The notes: a model not told the origin generated them from the sequence alone. 64,000 nt of DNA from Rhodocyclaceae bacterium (GCA_016721505.1 JADKHX010000006.1:248001-312000), one strand, 5' to 3'; shown: positions 35,533 to 44,797, counted from the first letter of the stretch. Translations and numbers: made by a program.

Positions 35533-36411
35533 ATGTCTGATCGATTTTTGTTTTGGATGCCCACTCTGATTTGGGCGACGACGTGGCATGTCATTCTGTA
35601 TGAAATCGGGGAGGTTCCGGCGCTCTATTCAGTAGCAATGCGCTTCGCGCTAGCCGCCGTAATGCTGTTCGCAATCGCCGGTTGGCGCGGCGAGTCATTG
35701 CAGGTGAGCAAGAATGTACACCCCTGGCTGGCGCTGACCGGCGCACTGCAATACGGATTAAATTATGTCGGCACCTATGAATCCGAACGCTACTTGCCAT
35801 CGGGTCTGGTTGCTGTGTTGTTCTCATTGATGATATTCACCAACGCCATCGGCGGCGCATTATTTCTCGCCCAACCCATAGCGCGCCGCATCGCGATAGG
35901 TGGCTGTATGGGAGTCACTGGCGTAGCACTGATTTTCTGGCCGGACATTACCGCTGCTGGTGCCAACCCCAATGCATGGCTAGGCATAGGTCTGGGCTTG
36001 ATGGCGGTGACATTCGCATCACTAGGCAACATCTTGACGCTCAGGATTTCGCGCGAAGGCATGGCGCTGGTGCCACTGCTGGCGTGGTCCATGGCCTACG
36101 GCGCGCTGGTGGTTTTGTTGATTGCTTGGGTCAGCGGCGTGCCCTTTGTAGCCGACCCACGCCCCAGTTATTGGATAGCGATGATCTACCTGAGCGCCTT
36201 CGGTTCAGTTGCTGCCTTCCTGCTGTATTTCAAACTCGCCCAACGGCAAGGCCCGGCCCGCGCCGGTCTGATGGGTATGGTGATTCCGGTCATCGCGTTG
36301 GGTGTTTCGGCAGTGCTTGAAGACTGGCGGCCGACGCCGATTGCCGGGCTGGGGATAGCGCTTTGTTTGGGTGGGCTGTGGAGTGCGACTAGGCGAGCTG
36401 CGGCGAACTAG
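35533..36411 (+). CDS. EamA-family (DMT superfamily) transporter
   Basis: A 292-residue permease with ten hydrophobic segments and the EamA duplicated layout: first half VALYSVAMRFALAAVMLFAIAGW and VAVLFSLMIFTNAIGGALFL, second half MAVTFASLGNILTLRI and YLSAFGSVAAFLLYFKLAQRQGPARAGLMGMVIPVIAL. Substrate unknown. It starts with ATG after a weak TAAGG site. Confidence 0.9.
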   Translation: MSDRFLFWMPTLIWATTWHVILYEIGEVPALYSVAMRFALAAVMLFAIAGWRGESLQVSKNVHPWLALTGALQYGLNYVGTYESERYLPSGLVAVLFSLMIFTNAIGGALFLAQPIARRIAIGGCMGVTGVALIFWPDITAAGANPNAWLGIGLGLMAVTFASLGNILTLRISREGMALVPLLAWSMAYGALVVLLIAWVSGVPFVADPRPSYWIAMIYLSAFGSVAAFLLYFKLAQRQGPARAGLMGMVIPVIALGVSAVLEDWRPTPIAGLGIALCLGGLWSATRRAAAN

Positions 36412-36421
36412 TCAGGCAGAC

Positions 36422-36470
36422 GGCGTGTGGCCGGTGAACGGGCCATTCCATCGCCAGCACCAACTGACGA
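36422..36470 (+). repeat. Dispersed repeat with internal hairpin, intergenic
   Basis: GGCGTGT (36422-36428), a spacer of about 25 nt forming TGGCC-GGTGAACG-GGCCA, then CCAGCACCAACTG (36454-36466) and ACG. The layout is the same as in moeA, with unrelated spacer sequence. Confidence 0.82.
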
Positions 36471-36557
36471 CTTTGCGCTTTGAGCGGTGTCGAGGAATAT
36501 CTAGGGCGACCTGAAGCACCTGGTTGAGCAAACGTGAATTCGGTATAAGCTAGATAA

Positions 36558-37186
36558 ATGCCAGACATTCAAGAACGCTTCCGACTGAAACTCGCGTGGT
36601 GGGTCGTGCTGCCCTGGCTGATTTGCGCTGCACTTTCAGCTCTCGGTTCGTGGGCTTACCTGCTGAAGACCTGGGAAGAGCACAATTTTCGGCGCGACGG
36701 CAAGACGACAGAAGCGCAGGTCATTTCATGCACTGACAAGCGGTCCAGAAAATCGCACTACTATTGCGATTACCGCTTCAGCCTGACCGACTCAAATACC
36801 GGGAACACTGTGAACTACTTTGGCGATGGAGAAATGATCGACCGGAATTATTCACGTGCAAAAGCGGGCGAGTCGGTAGTCGTTGTCTACGACCCTTCGG
36901 TACCATCGGAGAACCGACCACGCGAGTACGAACCTTACATGCAGTTTGGCGGCGCTTTAATTTTGGCGGCCTTCAGCCTTTGGCTATTCTGGTACCTATG
37001 CCGCGACCTGTTGCGCTACTGGCAGTATCAGAAGGAATCCAGTGAACCCATCGATTGGTCGTCAATTTCTGGTTCGCGACGCACCCCCGAAGAAACACAA
37101 AACCATACGGTATTAAATCTCGCGAATTTGAGAAATGGTTCTGCCTTGATTGACTCTTGGTGGTTAGCAGCTTTTAGCTCACCAAC
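36558..37186 (+). CDS. DUF3592-like membrane protein, 3' end lost in a poly-G block
   Basis: About 210 residues are readable. TM1 near residues 13-36 (WWVVLPWLICAALSALGSWAYLL), then a beta-rich domain (TTEAQVISCTDKRSRKSHYYCDYRFSL, VVVVYDPSVPSENRPREY) typical of DUF3592, then TM2 (ALILAAFSLWLFWYLCRDLL). The frame stays open for another 120 codons only because it enters the GC-only block, giving a Gly/Arg-rich tail that is not real protein. The true C-terminus cannot be seen. Confidence 0.72.
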
Positions 37187-37545
37187 GGGGGGCGCGGCGC
37201 CGGCGGGTTGGCCGGGGGGGGGGGGGCGGGGGCGCGGGGGCGCGCGGGGGGGGGGGCACGGGGGGGGGGGGCGCGGGGGCGGGGGGGGGGGGGGGGGGCG
37301 GGGGGGGGGGGGGGGGGGGGGGGCGCGGGGGGGAAGAGGTTCGCGGGGGGGGGGGGGGGGGGGGCCGGGGGGGGGGGGGGGGGGGGGGGGGGGGCGGCGG
37401 CGGGGGCGGGGCGCGGGGGGGGGGGGGGGCGGGGGCGGCGGGCGGGGGGGCGGCGGGGGGGGGGGGCGGGCCGGGCGGCCCGGCGGCACGGGGCGGCGCA
37501 GGGCGGGGCGGGCCCGGCGGGCCGGGGGCCGGGCGGCGGCCGCGG
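37187..37545. other. Poly-G/GC-only block, probable sequencing or assembly artefact
   Basis: About 360 bp are almost entirely G with scattered C and only a few A/T. Composition changes abruptly on both sides (tagctcaccaac before, gttgaaacgtaaag after). It destroys the end of the 36558 gene. Nothing coding is supported in it. It is most likely failed base calls across a hard template. A genuine G-quadruplex-forming tract is the less likely alternative. Confidence 0.85.
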
Positions 37546-37561
37546 TTGAAACGTAAAGAAC

Positions 37562-37598
37562 CGCCGCGCCTAATTTGCGGCGTCAGCACCAACTGGCG
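37562..37598 (+). repeat. Dispersed repeat with hairpin next to the poly-G block
   Basis: Hairpin CGCCGC / GCGGCG (37562-37567 with 37577-37582, 9-base loop) followed by T and CAGCACCAACTGGCG (37584-37598). The left box, if present, is hidden by the poly-G block. Confidence 0.78.
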
Positions 37599-37625
37599 AA
37601 TTAAATGTCAATCAGGGCGTGCCGG

Positions 37626-38249
37626 TCACCACCTTGATACGTCGCTCACGTGCGCGCTTCTGCATCGCCGGGCTTTGTGCTGCGCTTGCACCCCCAACCA
37701 TGCCAATAGCGATCGTCGCCAGCCTTCGGCAGACGCGGTTTCGGTAGCCAAACTTATCCCTTGCGGAGTCACCTGTCCGTAGCGAAACAGCAGCCCGGCG
37801 GCAATCATGCGGGATACAGGGTCGGCTATCTCTGCCAGTGTTGTCGGATCTGTCGGCGCTGTCAGTAGCTTGTGGTATTGCTTGGGCAACTGCGCGCTGT
37901 CGAGTTGCGTCCACCGTCCGGCCAGTAATTCTGCGTAGGCTCGTTCTGCCGGGCCGGCGTCTTGCGCCAACGCTTGGTAGCCTGGGCAATCGTCAAATTC
38001 CAAACTCGCCACACGTGCCGCACAGCGCACCAGTTCGGCACGCGCCAGCAGGTCGAGGCGACCAGTGCGCGCGATCTCTGCGCGGGCGCGGATGAAGTCG
38101 CGTTCGGCTAGACGGCTATCGCCAGATAAATAAGCACTGGTGGAATAATTGAGCGCGCTGCGCGCATTGGCTTGCCACGCAGGCGGCGGGGGACTGCTGG
38201 CGCAGGCGGTCAAGAGGCTAAAGCCTATCAAGAGTGCTATGCGCCTCAT
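37626..38249 (-). CDS. Putative lipoprotein, last gene of an MCE transport cluster
   Basis: A 207-residue protein with a lipoprotein signal (MRRIALLIGFSLLTAC, lipobox LTAC), then a helical, alanine-rich body resembling the small lipoproteins that accompany MCE/MlaE genes in betaproteobacteria. It starts four bases inside the MCE gene stop (ATGA). The C-terminal end after LAWLGVQAQHKAR looks frameshifted: another frame continues MQKRARERRIKVVTGTP to a stop at 37612, which is more protein-like than the annotated end. A single missing base near 37660 would explain it. Confidence 0.7.
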   Translation of the reverse strand: MRRIALLIGFSLLTACASSPPPPAWQANARSALNYSTSAYLSGDSRLAERDFIRARAEIARTGRLDLLARAELVRCAARVASLEFDDCPGYQALAQDAGPAERAYAELLAGRWTQLDSAQLPKQYHKLLTAPTDPTTLAEIADPVSRMIAAGLLFRYGQVTPQGISLATETASAEGWRRSLLAWLGVQAQHKARRCRSAHVSDVSRW

Positions 38250-39197
38250 GGCAGCTTCAACTCCGCATCGCGCGCGAACGGCCATTTGCGATTGACCTCG
38301 TCGATCAGGTGTGACACTTTGCTCAGACTGGCATCGACATCTGCGCGCAATGCGCCGAGATCTGTCGTCGCCACTTTGGCATTGGCGCTCACCACTTGAA
38401 GATCGGCAAGGATGGCATCGACTTTTTTCAGGTTGGCACTGGCGTCCACCAGTGCGCCGTTTAGGTGACGGATCGCCTCCTGCGAGGAGTCCATCACGCC
38501 GCCACTGCCGAACACACGCGCGTCGGTCTTGGCCAGCAGCGCATTGGTGCTATCCAGCGTTTGGATTATTTTCTTGGCATGGCCGTCGCTGCCCAATGCG
38601 ACTCCCATTGCGCCGTAGGGTCCCTGCATGCGTTCGGTAAGGTTCTTGACGTTGGCGAGGCTGGCGTTGAGGCTGGAATTTTCTGCGGTGATGCGCTCGA
38701 GATTAGTCACCAGAGTATTCAAGTTGGAAATCATGCCCGGAATTTCGCTTGTGATATCGCCGATCAGCACGGGCGCTCGGCGCCATCGGGCAAGGCCGGT
38801 CGTCCAACAGCCCGGTGTAGGCACGCAATTTTGTTCCGCCGACCAGACCATGAACCATGATGAATACGCTGGTGGTGCGCAGCCAGCGCGCGTCCTTTTG
38901 TGGCAACTCAATCAGGATGCGCGCCTTGCCGTCATCACCGAGATCGACGCGGCGCACGCGACCGATGGGAAAGCCTGCATAGTTCAAGTCCATGCCGACG
39001 ATGACTCCTTCGGAATTTTCGGCGACAAGCACCAGTCGCTGCGTATTTTCAAACGCCCCACGGGCATACAACACATAAGCGACAAAGCCGCCGACCAGAA
39101 CAAATAGCAATAACAGCAGCAGCTTCGCCTTGAGTTCAGCATGTGCCACATGCGGCATGCGGATATCGGGCGGGGTTAGTGGCGATTCAGGAGTCAT
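38246..39197 (-). CDS. MCE-family (MlaD-like) protein, frameshifted
   Basis: A substrate-binding protein of an MCE lipid-transport system. N-terminal TM anchor (AKLLLLLLFVLVGGFVAYVLY), MCE domain (FENTQRLVLVAENSEGVIVGMDLNYAGFPIGRVRRVDL, VGGTKLRAYTGLLDDRP), then a long helical C-terminal region (MISNLNTLVTNLERITAENSSLNASL...). The frame breaks near 38780-38805. The intended reading seems to be DDRP-ALPDGAERP-VLIGD, which needs two single-base additions in GC-rich runs and would give about 317 residues. Sequencing error is the likeliest cause given the nearby poly-G block. Confidence 0.82.
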
Positions 39198-39213
39198 TGG
39201 TTTTTGGCGTGCT

Positions 39214-40005
39214 TCAGACGTATTTGACCGCCAGGAATGCCGTTTCAATCAGTGCCAGCGCCAGAAACAGGCGCGCCACGCCGGACAGCATACTCACCGG
39301 CACGCCGCCATCGACACGGTGCTCGGCCAGAGTGCTGGCGATAGGCAAAATGCCCACGGCCAAGCTGAACAGCATGACCTTCAACAGAAAACCCAGCAAC
39401 ACCGCAGCCTCGAAAACCTGCCCCAGCGCATTGGTAAAGCTATCGAGCCCCCACGGCGAAAGGCCATACAGGCTGGCATACGCAATCAGCAAGGCCACCA
39501 AACCGCTGACTGCCGCCAGCAGGGCGACGGAGAAGGCGCCAGCGATCAAGCGCGGCACCAATATATAACGCCATAAGTCAGCGCCATCTTTCGCTCCGCC
39601 CGCCTGCAGCGCGGCGCCAATCTCCTGCGTGATCCGAGTCCCACAACTCAAGGTGACGTACAACGCTGCAAACAACGGAATCAACTCCAGCACCAGTACG
39701 CGAATAACCATTTCCAGCGCCAGCTGCGAAAGTCCGTAGCTCAGCGCCGTGACAATCACAATCCGTATCAACACCAGACTAAGCAATGTCGACAGCAAAG
39801 TGAAGCCCGGCAGCGCTTCCCAAGTCGTCCAGTACAACTCGCGCGCCGTGTTGCGGCGGCAGGCTTGATCGTGAGTCACCGAGGAAAGTACAACCACCAG
39901 CGCAATCGCACTGAAGTGCAGTACGCGCCAAGTGCCCGCTAGGTAGCGCGCCAGCGCAGTGTAGGCACTGCGGGTTTCGGGATGTAACTCGGTCAGGGTC
40001 GACAT
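39214..40005 (-). CDS. MlaE-family ABC transporter permease
   Basis: A 263-residue permease with five to six membrane helices. MlaE signatures are VLVLELIPLFAALYVTLSCGTRITQEIGAAL and YILVPRLIAGAFSVALLAAVSGLVALLIAY. It begins the minus-strand cluster permease-MCE-lipoprotein, a Mla-like phospholipid or solvent-tolerance system. No ATP-binding subunit gene is present between or beside these genes, which is unusual for this arrangement. Confidence 0.88.
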   Translation of the reverse strand: MSTLTELHPETRSAYTALARYLAGTWRVLHFSAIALVVVLSSVTHDQACRRNTARELYWTTWEALPGFTLLSTLLSLVLIRIVIVTALSYGLSQLALEMVIRVLVLELIPLFAALYVTLSCGTRITQEIGAALQAGGAKDGADLWRYILVPRLIAGAFSVALLAAVSGLVALLIAYASLYGLSPWGLDSFTNALGQVFEAAVLLGFLLKVMLFSLAVGILPIASTLAEHRVDGGVPVSMLSGVARLFLALALIETAFLAVKYV

Positions 40006-40131
40006 GCGGAAATGATAGCAGTCGCGGTGATGCGCGTCGTCTGATCCCTACGAACTTGACGTTTCGCTAACCTTGAAAGATCCTGTTGCGAGGGCATTTC
40101 CAAACCACGACTCTCATTCACAGCTGACCAA

Positions 40132-40902
40132 CTATTGCGTTGGAAGTGTCGCAATCGGAATGGGGTCGGCATTGGCTATTACTCGGCGCTGCGGCAGGTA
40201 GTGAAGCAGCAGGTCCGTTTCCTGCTTGACTACTTTGTAGCACTCACAACTCAGCGTTTCGAGTTGCGACCGGTCAAGCACCTTTATTAATCCGCGCGAA
40301 TATGAAATCACGCCCAACTGCTGCAACTTTAACGCGGCCTGAGTGACGCCTTCGCGCCGAACGCCGAGCATGTTGGCAATGAATTCTTGCGTCATCGTCA
40401 AGTGGTTGTGTGACAGCCGATCCATGGAAAGCAGGAGCCAGCGGCAGAGTTGCTGATCAATCGAATGATGTCGGTTGCACACAGCGGTCTGGGAAACTTG
40501 CGTAATCAGTGCCTGCGTGTAGCGCAGCATCAACATCAGCAACTGTCCGTGGCGGTTGAACTCTTCTTTCACTCGTCGTCTGGGAAGTCGATAGGCATAA
40601 CCGGCGCTCTGCACCAGTGACCGGCTTGGCGTGCTCTCCCCGCCCATAAACAAGGTGATGCCAAGCAATCCCTCGTTGCCCACCACAGAGATCGCGGTCG
40701 ACGCTCCGTTTTCCATAAGGTACTGAAGCGAAACGATCGAGTCAGTAGGAAAGTAAACATGACTCATGGGCCGCCGGGATTCGTATAGCAGCGCGCGCAA
40801 TGGGAGTGGCGCCAATTCCAGATATGGGAACAAACGGCTTTGAACCTCAGGCGACAAGGCTGCCAAAAGGTGATTCTGCTGGGGCTGGGGTTTGGCAGAC
40901 AT
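40132..40902 (-). CDS. Crp/Fnr-family transcriptional regulator
   Basis: A 256-residue regulator with an N-terminal cyclic-nucleotide-binding-like domain (YFPTDSIVSLQYLMENGASTAISVVGNEGLLGITLFMGG) and a C-terminal winged helix (LTMTQEFIANMLGVRREGVTQAALKLQQLGVISYSRGLIKVLD). The FNR-type N-terminal cysteine cluster is missing, so it is not an oxygen sensor of that kind. Upstream of the MlaE gene by about 126 bp. Confidence 0.88.
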   Translation of the reverse strand: MSAKPQPQQNHLLAALSPEVQSRLFPYLELAPLPLRALLYESRRPMSHVYFPTDSIVSLQYLMENGASTAISVVGNEGLLGITLFMGGESTPSRSLVQSAGYAYRLPRRRVKEEFNRHGQLLMLMLRYTQALITQVSQTAVCNRHHSIDQQLCRWLLLSMDRLSHNHLTMTQEFIANMLGVRREGVTQAALKLQQLGVISYSRGLIKVLDRSQLETLSCECYKVVKQETDLLLHYLPQRRVIANADPIPIATLPTQ

Positions 40903-41024
40903 GACCGATCACGTAAACTTAAGTTATCGGAGATTACTCGCTTAAGGCCGCCTACGCGTACCTTTCGCCCCTCGTAAATTCGGCACAGCATCAATGCTGG
41001 TTGGTTTTGGCGAATCAATTCACA

Positions 41025-41048
41025 CCGTGTCACCAGCACCAACTGCCG
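41025..41048 (+). repeat. Dispersed repeat between Crp gene and tRNA terminator
   Basis: CCGTGT + CAC + CAGCACCAACTG + CCG. The left box has one change (CCGTGT for GCGTGT). It is intergenic and lies 18 bp from the terminator hairpin of the tRNA operon. Confidence 0.85.
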
Positions 41049-41065
41049 CGTTTGCCAGAGCAAAG

Positions 41066-41101
41066 AAAAAACCCCCGAGAGCATTTCGCTATCAGGGGTT
41101 T
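41066..41101 (-). terminator. Rho-independent terminator of the tRNA operon
   Basis: Minus strand: AAACCCC ... GGGGGTTT with an inner GATAGC/GCTCTC extension, followed by six T (41071-41066). Located 42 bp downstream of tRNA-Glu on the same strand. Confidence 0.88.
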
Positions 41102-41142
41102 CGTCTGGCGTTGCGTTTTCACTTTGCTGCACGCCGTTGTTC

Positions 41143-41218
41143 TGGCGACCCCACCGGGATTCGAACCCGGGTTCATACCGTGAAAGGGTATTGTCCTAGG
41201 CCTCTAGACGATAGGGTC
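41143..41218 (-). tRNA. tRNA-Glu (anticodon TTC)
   Basis: 76 nt with encoded CCA. Acceptor GACCCTA pairs with TGGGGTC (one G-T). D arm TCGTCTAGAGGCCTAGGA, anticodon arm ACCCTTTCACGGT with TTC, T arm ACCCGGGTTCGAATCCCGG. It matches the usual bacterial tRNA-Glu pattern. Cotranscribed with tRNA-Ala upstream. Confidence 0.96.
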
Positions 41219-41279
41219 AATACGGTGTTGCGTGATGCGATACCGCTTAAAATTTCGTAAAACTTTGCTTGCAGAATTT

Positions 41280-41355
<76 letters not shown>

Positions 41356-41416
41356 ACAAGAGAGGCCGCATTATACGGAGCGACCTACGCGCTGTAAAGA
41401 TGTTCGGCGAGATTTT

Positions 41417-42811
41417 TCACAAGACTTTGCCGGGATTCATTAAGCCCCGTGGATCAAGGCTTTGCTTAATAGTGCGCATCATCTCCAACTCAATTTCGCT
41501 CTTGTAGATTTTGAGTTCATCGCGCTTCAATTGGCCGATTCCGTGTTCGGCGGAAATCGATCCACCAAGTGAATTCACCAAGTCATGCACGATGCGAGTC
41601 GCCGCGCCGGATTGTTGAACAAATTGCTGATTGGAAACAGTGTCGGCTTTCGACAAGTTGTAATGCAAGTTGCCATCGCCGATGTGCCCGAAGCAGACGA
41701 TGCGTATATCCGGAAATTGTTCTGTCAGCGCGACTTCAGCTGCGGCGATGAACTGGGGAATCTGCGATACGGATACCGAAATATCATGTTTGATTGACAC
41801 ACCTTCGATGCGCTGCGCTTCGGAAATGCTCTCGCGCAAACGCCATAACATTTGCGCTTGCGTTTCCGAACTCGCCAGCGTCGCATCGCCTACATCGCCA
41901 GATGCGATCGCACCGGCGACACACTGCTGCAATTTTTCGCCCACCGCTAAGCCGTATTCCGACACTTCGATTAAGGCGTGCCATTCATGCTCGCCTTGCA
42001 AGGGCGCACGGGTGGCGGGAATGTGTTTGAGGACCAAAGCTAGCGCGGGTTTGCTGATGATTTCAAATGCCGTAACAACATCGCCAACCGCTGCGCGCAG
42101 GCTTGCCAACAAGGTAATCGCCGCCGCAGGACTGGCGACACAGACCCAGATCACATGCCGGTTCGATGGTAGCGGAAAGAGTTTGAGCGTGGCGGCGGTG
42201 ATGACACCTAGCGTGCCTTCCGCGCCGATAAATAAATGTTTAAGCGCGTAGCCGGTATTGTCCTTGCGCAATGCTTGCAGGTTCCGCCAGACGCGACCAT
42301 CGGCGAGTACGACTTCTAGTCCTAAGGTCAAATCGCGTGTGTTGCCGTAGCGTAACACTTGCACGCCACCCGCATTGGTCGACAAATTGCCGCCGATGGT
42401 GGCGCTTCCCTCTGCCGCCAAGGACAACGGAAATAGTCTTCCGTGCGCGGCGGCGGCAGTTTGCACAGCATGTAAAGTGCAGCCGGCCTCGACAGTGATG
42501 GAATTGTTTTCTGCATCGACGGCGAGGATGCGATTCATCCGCGTCAGGCTAAGCAAAACCTCACCACCGATGGGCGTCGCGCCGCCGCATAGGCCGGTGT
42601 TGCCACCTTGCGGCACTAGCGGAACATTGGCCGCCGCACATGCGGCAAGGATGGCTGAGACTTCTTCGGTGGAGTTCGGCCGCGCAACGCAAAGCGGCTT
42701 GCCGGTGTAGCGACCGCGCCAGTCGGTGATATAGGGGACAACGTCGCTTGCATCGACGAGAACATGTGCTTCGCCAACGATTTGCCGCAACGCGGCGACG
42801 AGATCACTCAC
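41417..42811 (-). CDS. FAD-binding oxidase (glycolate oxidase / D-lactate dehydrogenase-like)
   Basis: A 464-residue flavoprotein of the FAD_binding_4 / FAD-oxidase_C type. FAD-binding segments are VPLVPQGGNTGLCGGATP and GGNLSTNAGGVQVLRYGNTRDLTLGLEVVLADG, with GAEGTLGVITAATLKLFP. The C-terminal cap has CFGHIGDGNLHYN and SAEHGIGQLKRDEL. It acts on a small 2-hydroxy acid. The exact substrate (glycolate, D-lactate or D-2-hydroxyglutarate) cannot be told. It follows the tRNA genes upstream-wise but is separately placed on the minus strand, 36 bp after rimO. Confidence 0.92.
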   Translation of the reverse strand: MSDLVAALRQIVGEAHVLVDASDVVPYITDWRGRYTGKPLCVARPNSTEEVSAILAACAAANVPLVPQGGNTGLCGGATPIGGEVLLSLTRMNRILAVDAENNSITVEAGCTLHAVQTAAAAHGRLFPLSLAAEGSATIGGNLSTNAGGVQVLRYGNTRDLTLGLEVVLADGRVWRNLQALRKDNTGYALKHLFIGAEGTLGVITAATLKLFPLPSNRHVIWVCVASPAAAITLLASLRAAVGDVVTAFEIISKPALALVLKHIPATRAPLQGEHEWHALIEVSEYGLAVGEKLQQCVAGAIASGDVGDATLASSETQAQMLWRLRESISEAQRIEGVSIKHDISVSVSQIPQFIAAAEVALTEQFPDIRIVCFGHIGDGNLHYNLSKADTVSNQQFVQQSGAATRIVHDLVNSLGGSISAEHGIGQLKRDELKIYKSEIELEMMRTIKQSLDPRGLMNPGKVL

Positions 42812-42847
42812 CAGATGCCCTACGTGTATCGTAGCGAAGTTACGAAA

Positions 42848-44200
42848 TCACGCCGGCGCCAGTGTCGCGTATAGGTCATGCACATCGCAATCGATGATGC
42901 TGACTTCGGCGAAATCACCGACTTCCAAATCGTGGCCGTCAGTGATGATGACCAAGCCGTCGATATCCGGTGCATCGGCGGCTGATCTGGCCATTGCGCC
43001 ATCTTCGTCTATTTCGTCGACCAGCACGGTCATTCGACGGCCGATTTTGGCTTCCAGCAATTGCGTGGAAATATCTTCCTGGTGGCGCATCAAGCGCATC
43101 TTGCGCTCTTCACGCAGCGCATCCGGCACGGGGTTGGGCAAGGCGTTAGCCGCAGCGCCTGACACCGGCGAATAAGCAAATGCGCCGACGCGATCCAGCT
43201 TGGCCTCGTCGAGAAAATCGAGCAGCTCGTTGAACTCGGCTTCGGTCTCGCCGGGGAAGCCGGTGATAAAGGTGCTGCGTATGGTCAAGTCAGGAACAAT
43301 TTTTCGCCACGCGGCAATGCGCTCCAAAACCTTTTCGCTTGAAGCCGGACGCTTCATCAATTTCAGGATGCGATGGCTGGCGTGTTGAAACGGCACGTCA
43401 AGGTAGGGCAGTATTTTCCCATCAGCCATCAGCGGTAATAAATCGTCGACATTCGGGTAGGGATAGACATAGTGCAAGCGCACCCACATATCCATTTCGC
43501 CCAGCTCTTTACACAGTTCGTAGAGCCGCGTTTTGACCGGTTTGCCGCCGTAAAAACCGGTGCGATATTTCACGTCCACGCCGTAGGCGCTGGTGTCTTG
43601 CGAGATCACCAACAGCTCTTTCACGCCGGCATTGGCAAGCACTTCGGCTTCTTTCAAAACTTCGCCTATCGGTCGTGAAACAAGGTCGCCGCGCATCGAC
43701 GGGATGATGCAAAAGCTGCAACGATGATTGCAGCCTTCTGAAATCTTCAGGTAGGCGTAGTGATCAGGAGTGAGGCGTATGCCTTGCGGCGGCACCAAGT
43801 CAATGAAGGGATCGTGTGCCGGCGGCGGCAGGTGGGCGTGCACGGCATCCATCACTTCGTTGGTGGCGTGCGGGCCGGTGACAGCCAGCACTTTCGGGTG
43901 CGTGGTTTTGACTATGTCGTTACCGGCCGCATCTTTTTTCGCACCCAAACAACCGGTGACGATCACGCGTCCATTCTCGGCCAGCGCTTCGCCTATAGCG
44001 TCCAGCGATTCCTCGACAGCTGCGTCGATAAAACCGCAGGTATTAACCACGACTAAATCGGCACCGTCATAGCCGCCGGTGATTTCGTAACCTTCGCCGC
44101 GCAGGCGAGTCAGGATTTGTTCTGCGTCTGACGCCGCCTTGGGGCAACCTAAGGAGACGAAGCCCACTGTGCGGGTAGCCACCGCTGAATTATTTGCCAT
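42848..44200 (-). CDS. rimO: Ribosomal protein uS12 methylthiotransferase RimO
   Basis: A 450-residue radical-SAM methylthiotransferase acting on Asp-89 of ribosomal protein S12. The N-terminal cluster cysteines lie in VSLGCPKAASDAEQI, VVNTCGFIDAA and VTGCLGAKK. The radical-SAM motif is EGCNHRCSFCIIPSMRGDLVSRP. A C-terminal TRAM domain (RRMTVLVDEIDEDGAMARS...VGDFAEVSIIDCDVHDLYA) is present. PSMRG and the VSLGCPKxxSD start distinguish it from MiaB. Start at 44200; phaR lies 33 bp upstream. Confidence 0.97.
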   Translation of the reverse strand: MANNSAVATRTVGFVSLGCPKAASDAEQILTRLRGEGYEITGGYDGADLVVVNTCGFIDAAVEESLDAIGEALAENGRVIVTGCLGAKKDAAGNDIVKTTHPKVLAVTGPHATNEVMDAVHAHLPPPAHDPFIDLVPPQGIRLTPDHYAYLKISEGCNHRCSFCIIPSMRGDLVSRPIGEVLKEAEVLANAGVKELLVISQDTSAYGVDVKYRTGFYGGKPVKTRLYELCKELGEMDMWVRLHYVYPYPNVDDLLPLMADGKILPYLDVPFQHASHRILKLMKRPASSEKVLERIAAWRKIVPDLTIRSTFITGFPGETEAEFNELLDFLDEAKLDRVGAFAYSPVSGAAANALPNPVPDALREERKMRLMRHQEDISTQLLEAKIGRRMTVLVDEIDEDGAMARSAADAPDIDGLVIITDGHDLEVGDFAEVSIIDCDVHDLYATLAPA

Positions 44201-44233
44201 GTCTACTGGTGTGTTGCTCGAGATTTTGATGCG

Positions 44234-44797
44234 TCATTTCTTGTCATTTCCGCTGGGTTTGTTACTCTCGGCCGGATACAAGCCGGGAAAAAATTTATGC
44301 GTTTGCTCGGCCATCACTTCTTGCATTTTCTGTGCAACGCGCTGACTTTGTTCGACATACGCACCCACCATGCCTTGCATGGCAGGGCCTTGCGCCTTCA
44401 AAAACTGCGCCCACATTTCTTGGCTATTTACGCCCGATTTATCGCCGAAAGCGCCTTTGGCTTGCTCTTTCAACCGCCGCTGCATTTCAGAAAACGTCTT
44501 GATATTGCCTTCGATGTATTGCCCCATCATGCCTTGCATGGCGCTGCCATAAAAGCGAATCATCTGCGTCAGAATGTCGGCCGAGAACATCGGCGCGCCA
44601 CCGGTCTCTTCTTCGAGAATAATTTGCAGCAGGATGCTGCGCGTCAGGTCTTCACCGGTTTTGGCGTCTTGTACGACAAACTCTTCATGCGCCAAAACCA
44701 GTTCTTTGACATCAACCAAGGTGATGTAAGCACTGGTTTTGGTGTCGTACAAACGCCGATTCGGATATTTTTTGATCAGCCTCTGTTTAGTGGTCAT
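44234..44797 (-). CDS. phaR: PHA synthesis repressor PhaR
   Basis: A 187-residue DNA- and PHB-binding repressor that controls phasin expression. The N-terminal PHB/PHA-accumulation regulator DNA-binding domain is nearly textbook (LIKKYPNRRLYDTKTSAYITLVDVKELVLAHEEFVVQDAKTGEDLTRSILLQIILEEE), followed by two amphipathic helical segments (FYGSAMQGMMGQYIEGNIKTF, MVGAYVEQSQRVAQKMQEVM). It lies upstream of rimO and downstream of phaB genes, so phaB2-phaB1-phaR form one PHA locus. Confidence 0.96.
   Translation of the reverse strand: MTTKQRLIKKYPNRRLYDTKTSAYITLVDVKELVLAHEEFVVQDAKTGEDLTRSILLQIILEEETGGAPMFSADILTQMIRFYGSAMQGMMGQYIEGNIKTFSEMQRRLKEQAKGAFGDKSGVNSQEMWAQFLKAQGPAMQGMVGAYVEQSQRVAQKMQEVMAEQTHKFFPGLYPAESNKPSGNDKK

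Noticed and set aside
37187..37545. Long open frames in the poly-G block giving Gly/Arg-rich or Pro-rich proteins
   Set aside because: They arise from G/C-only sequence without stop codons and have no coding character.
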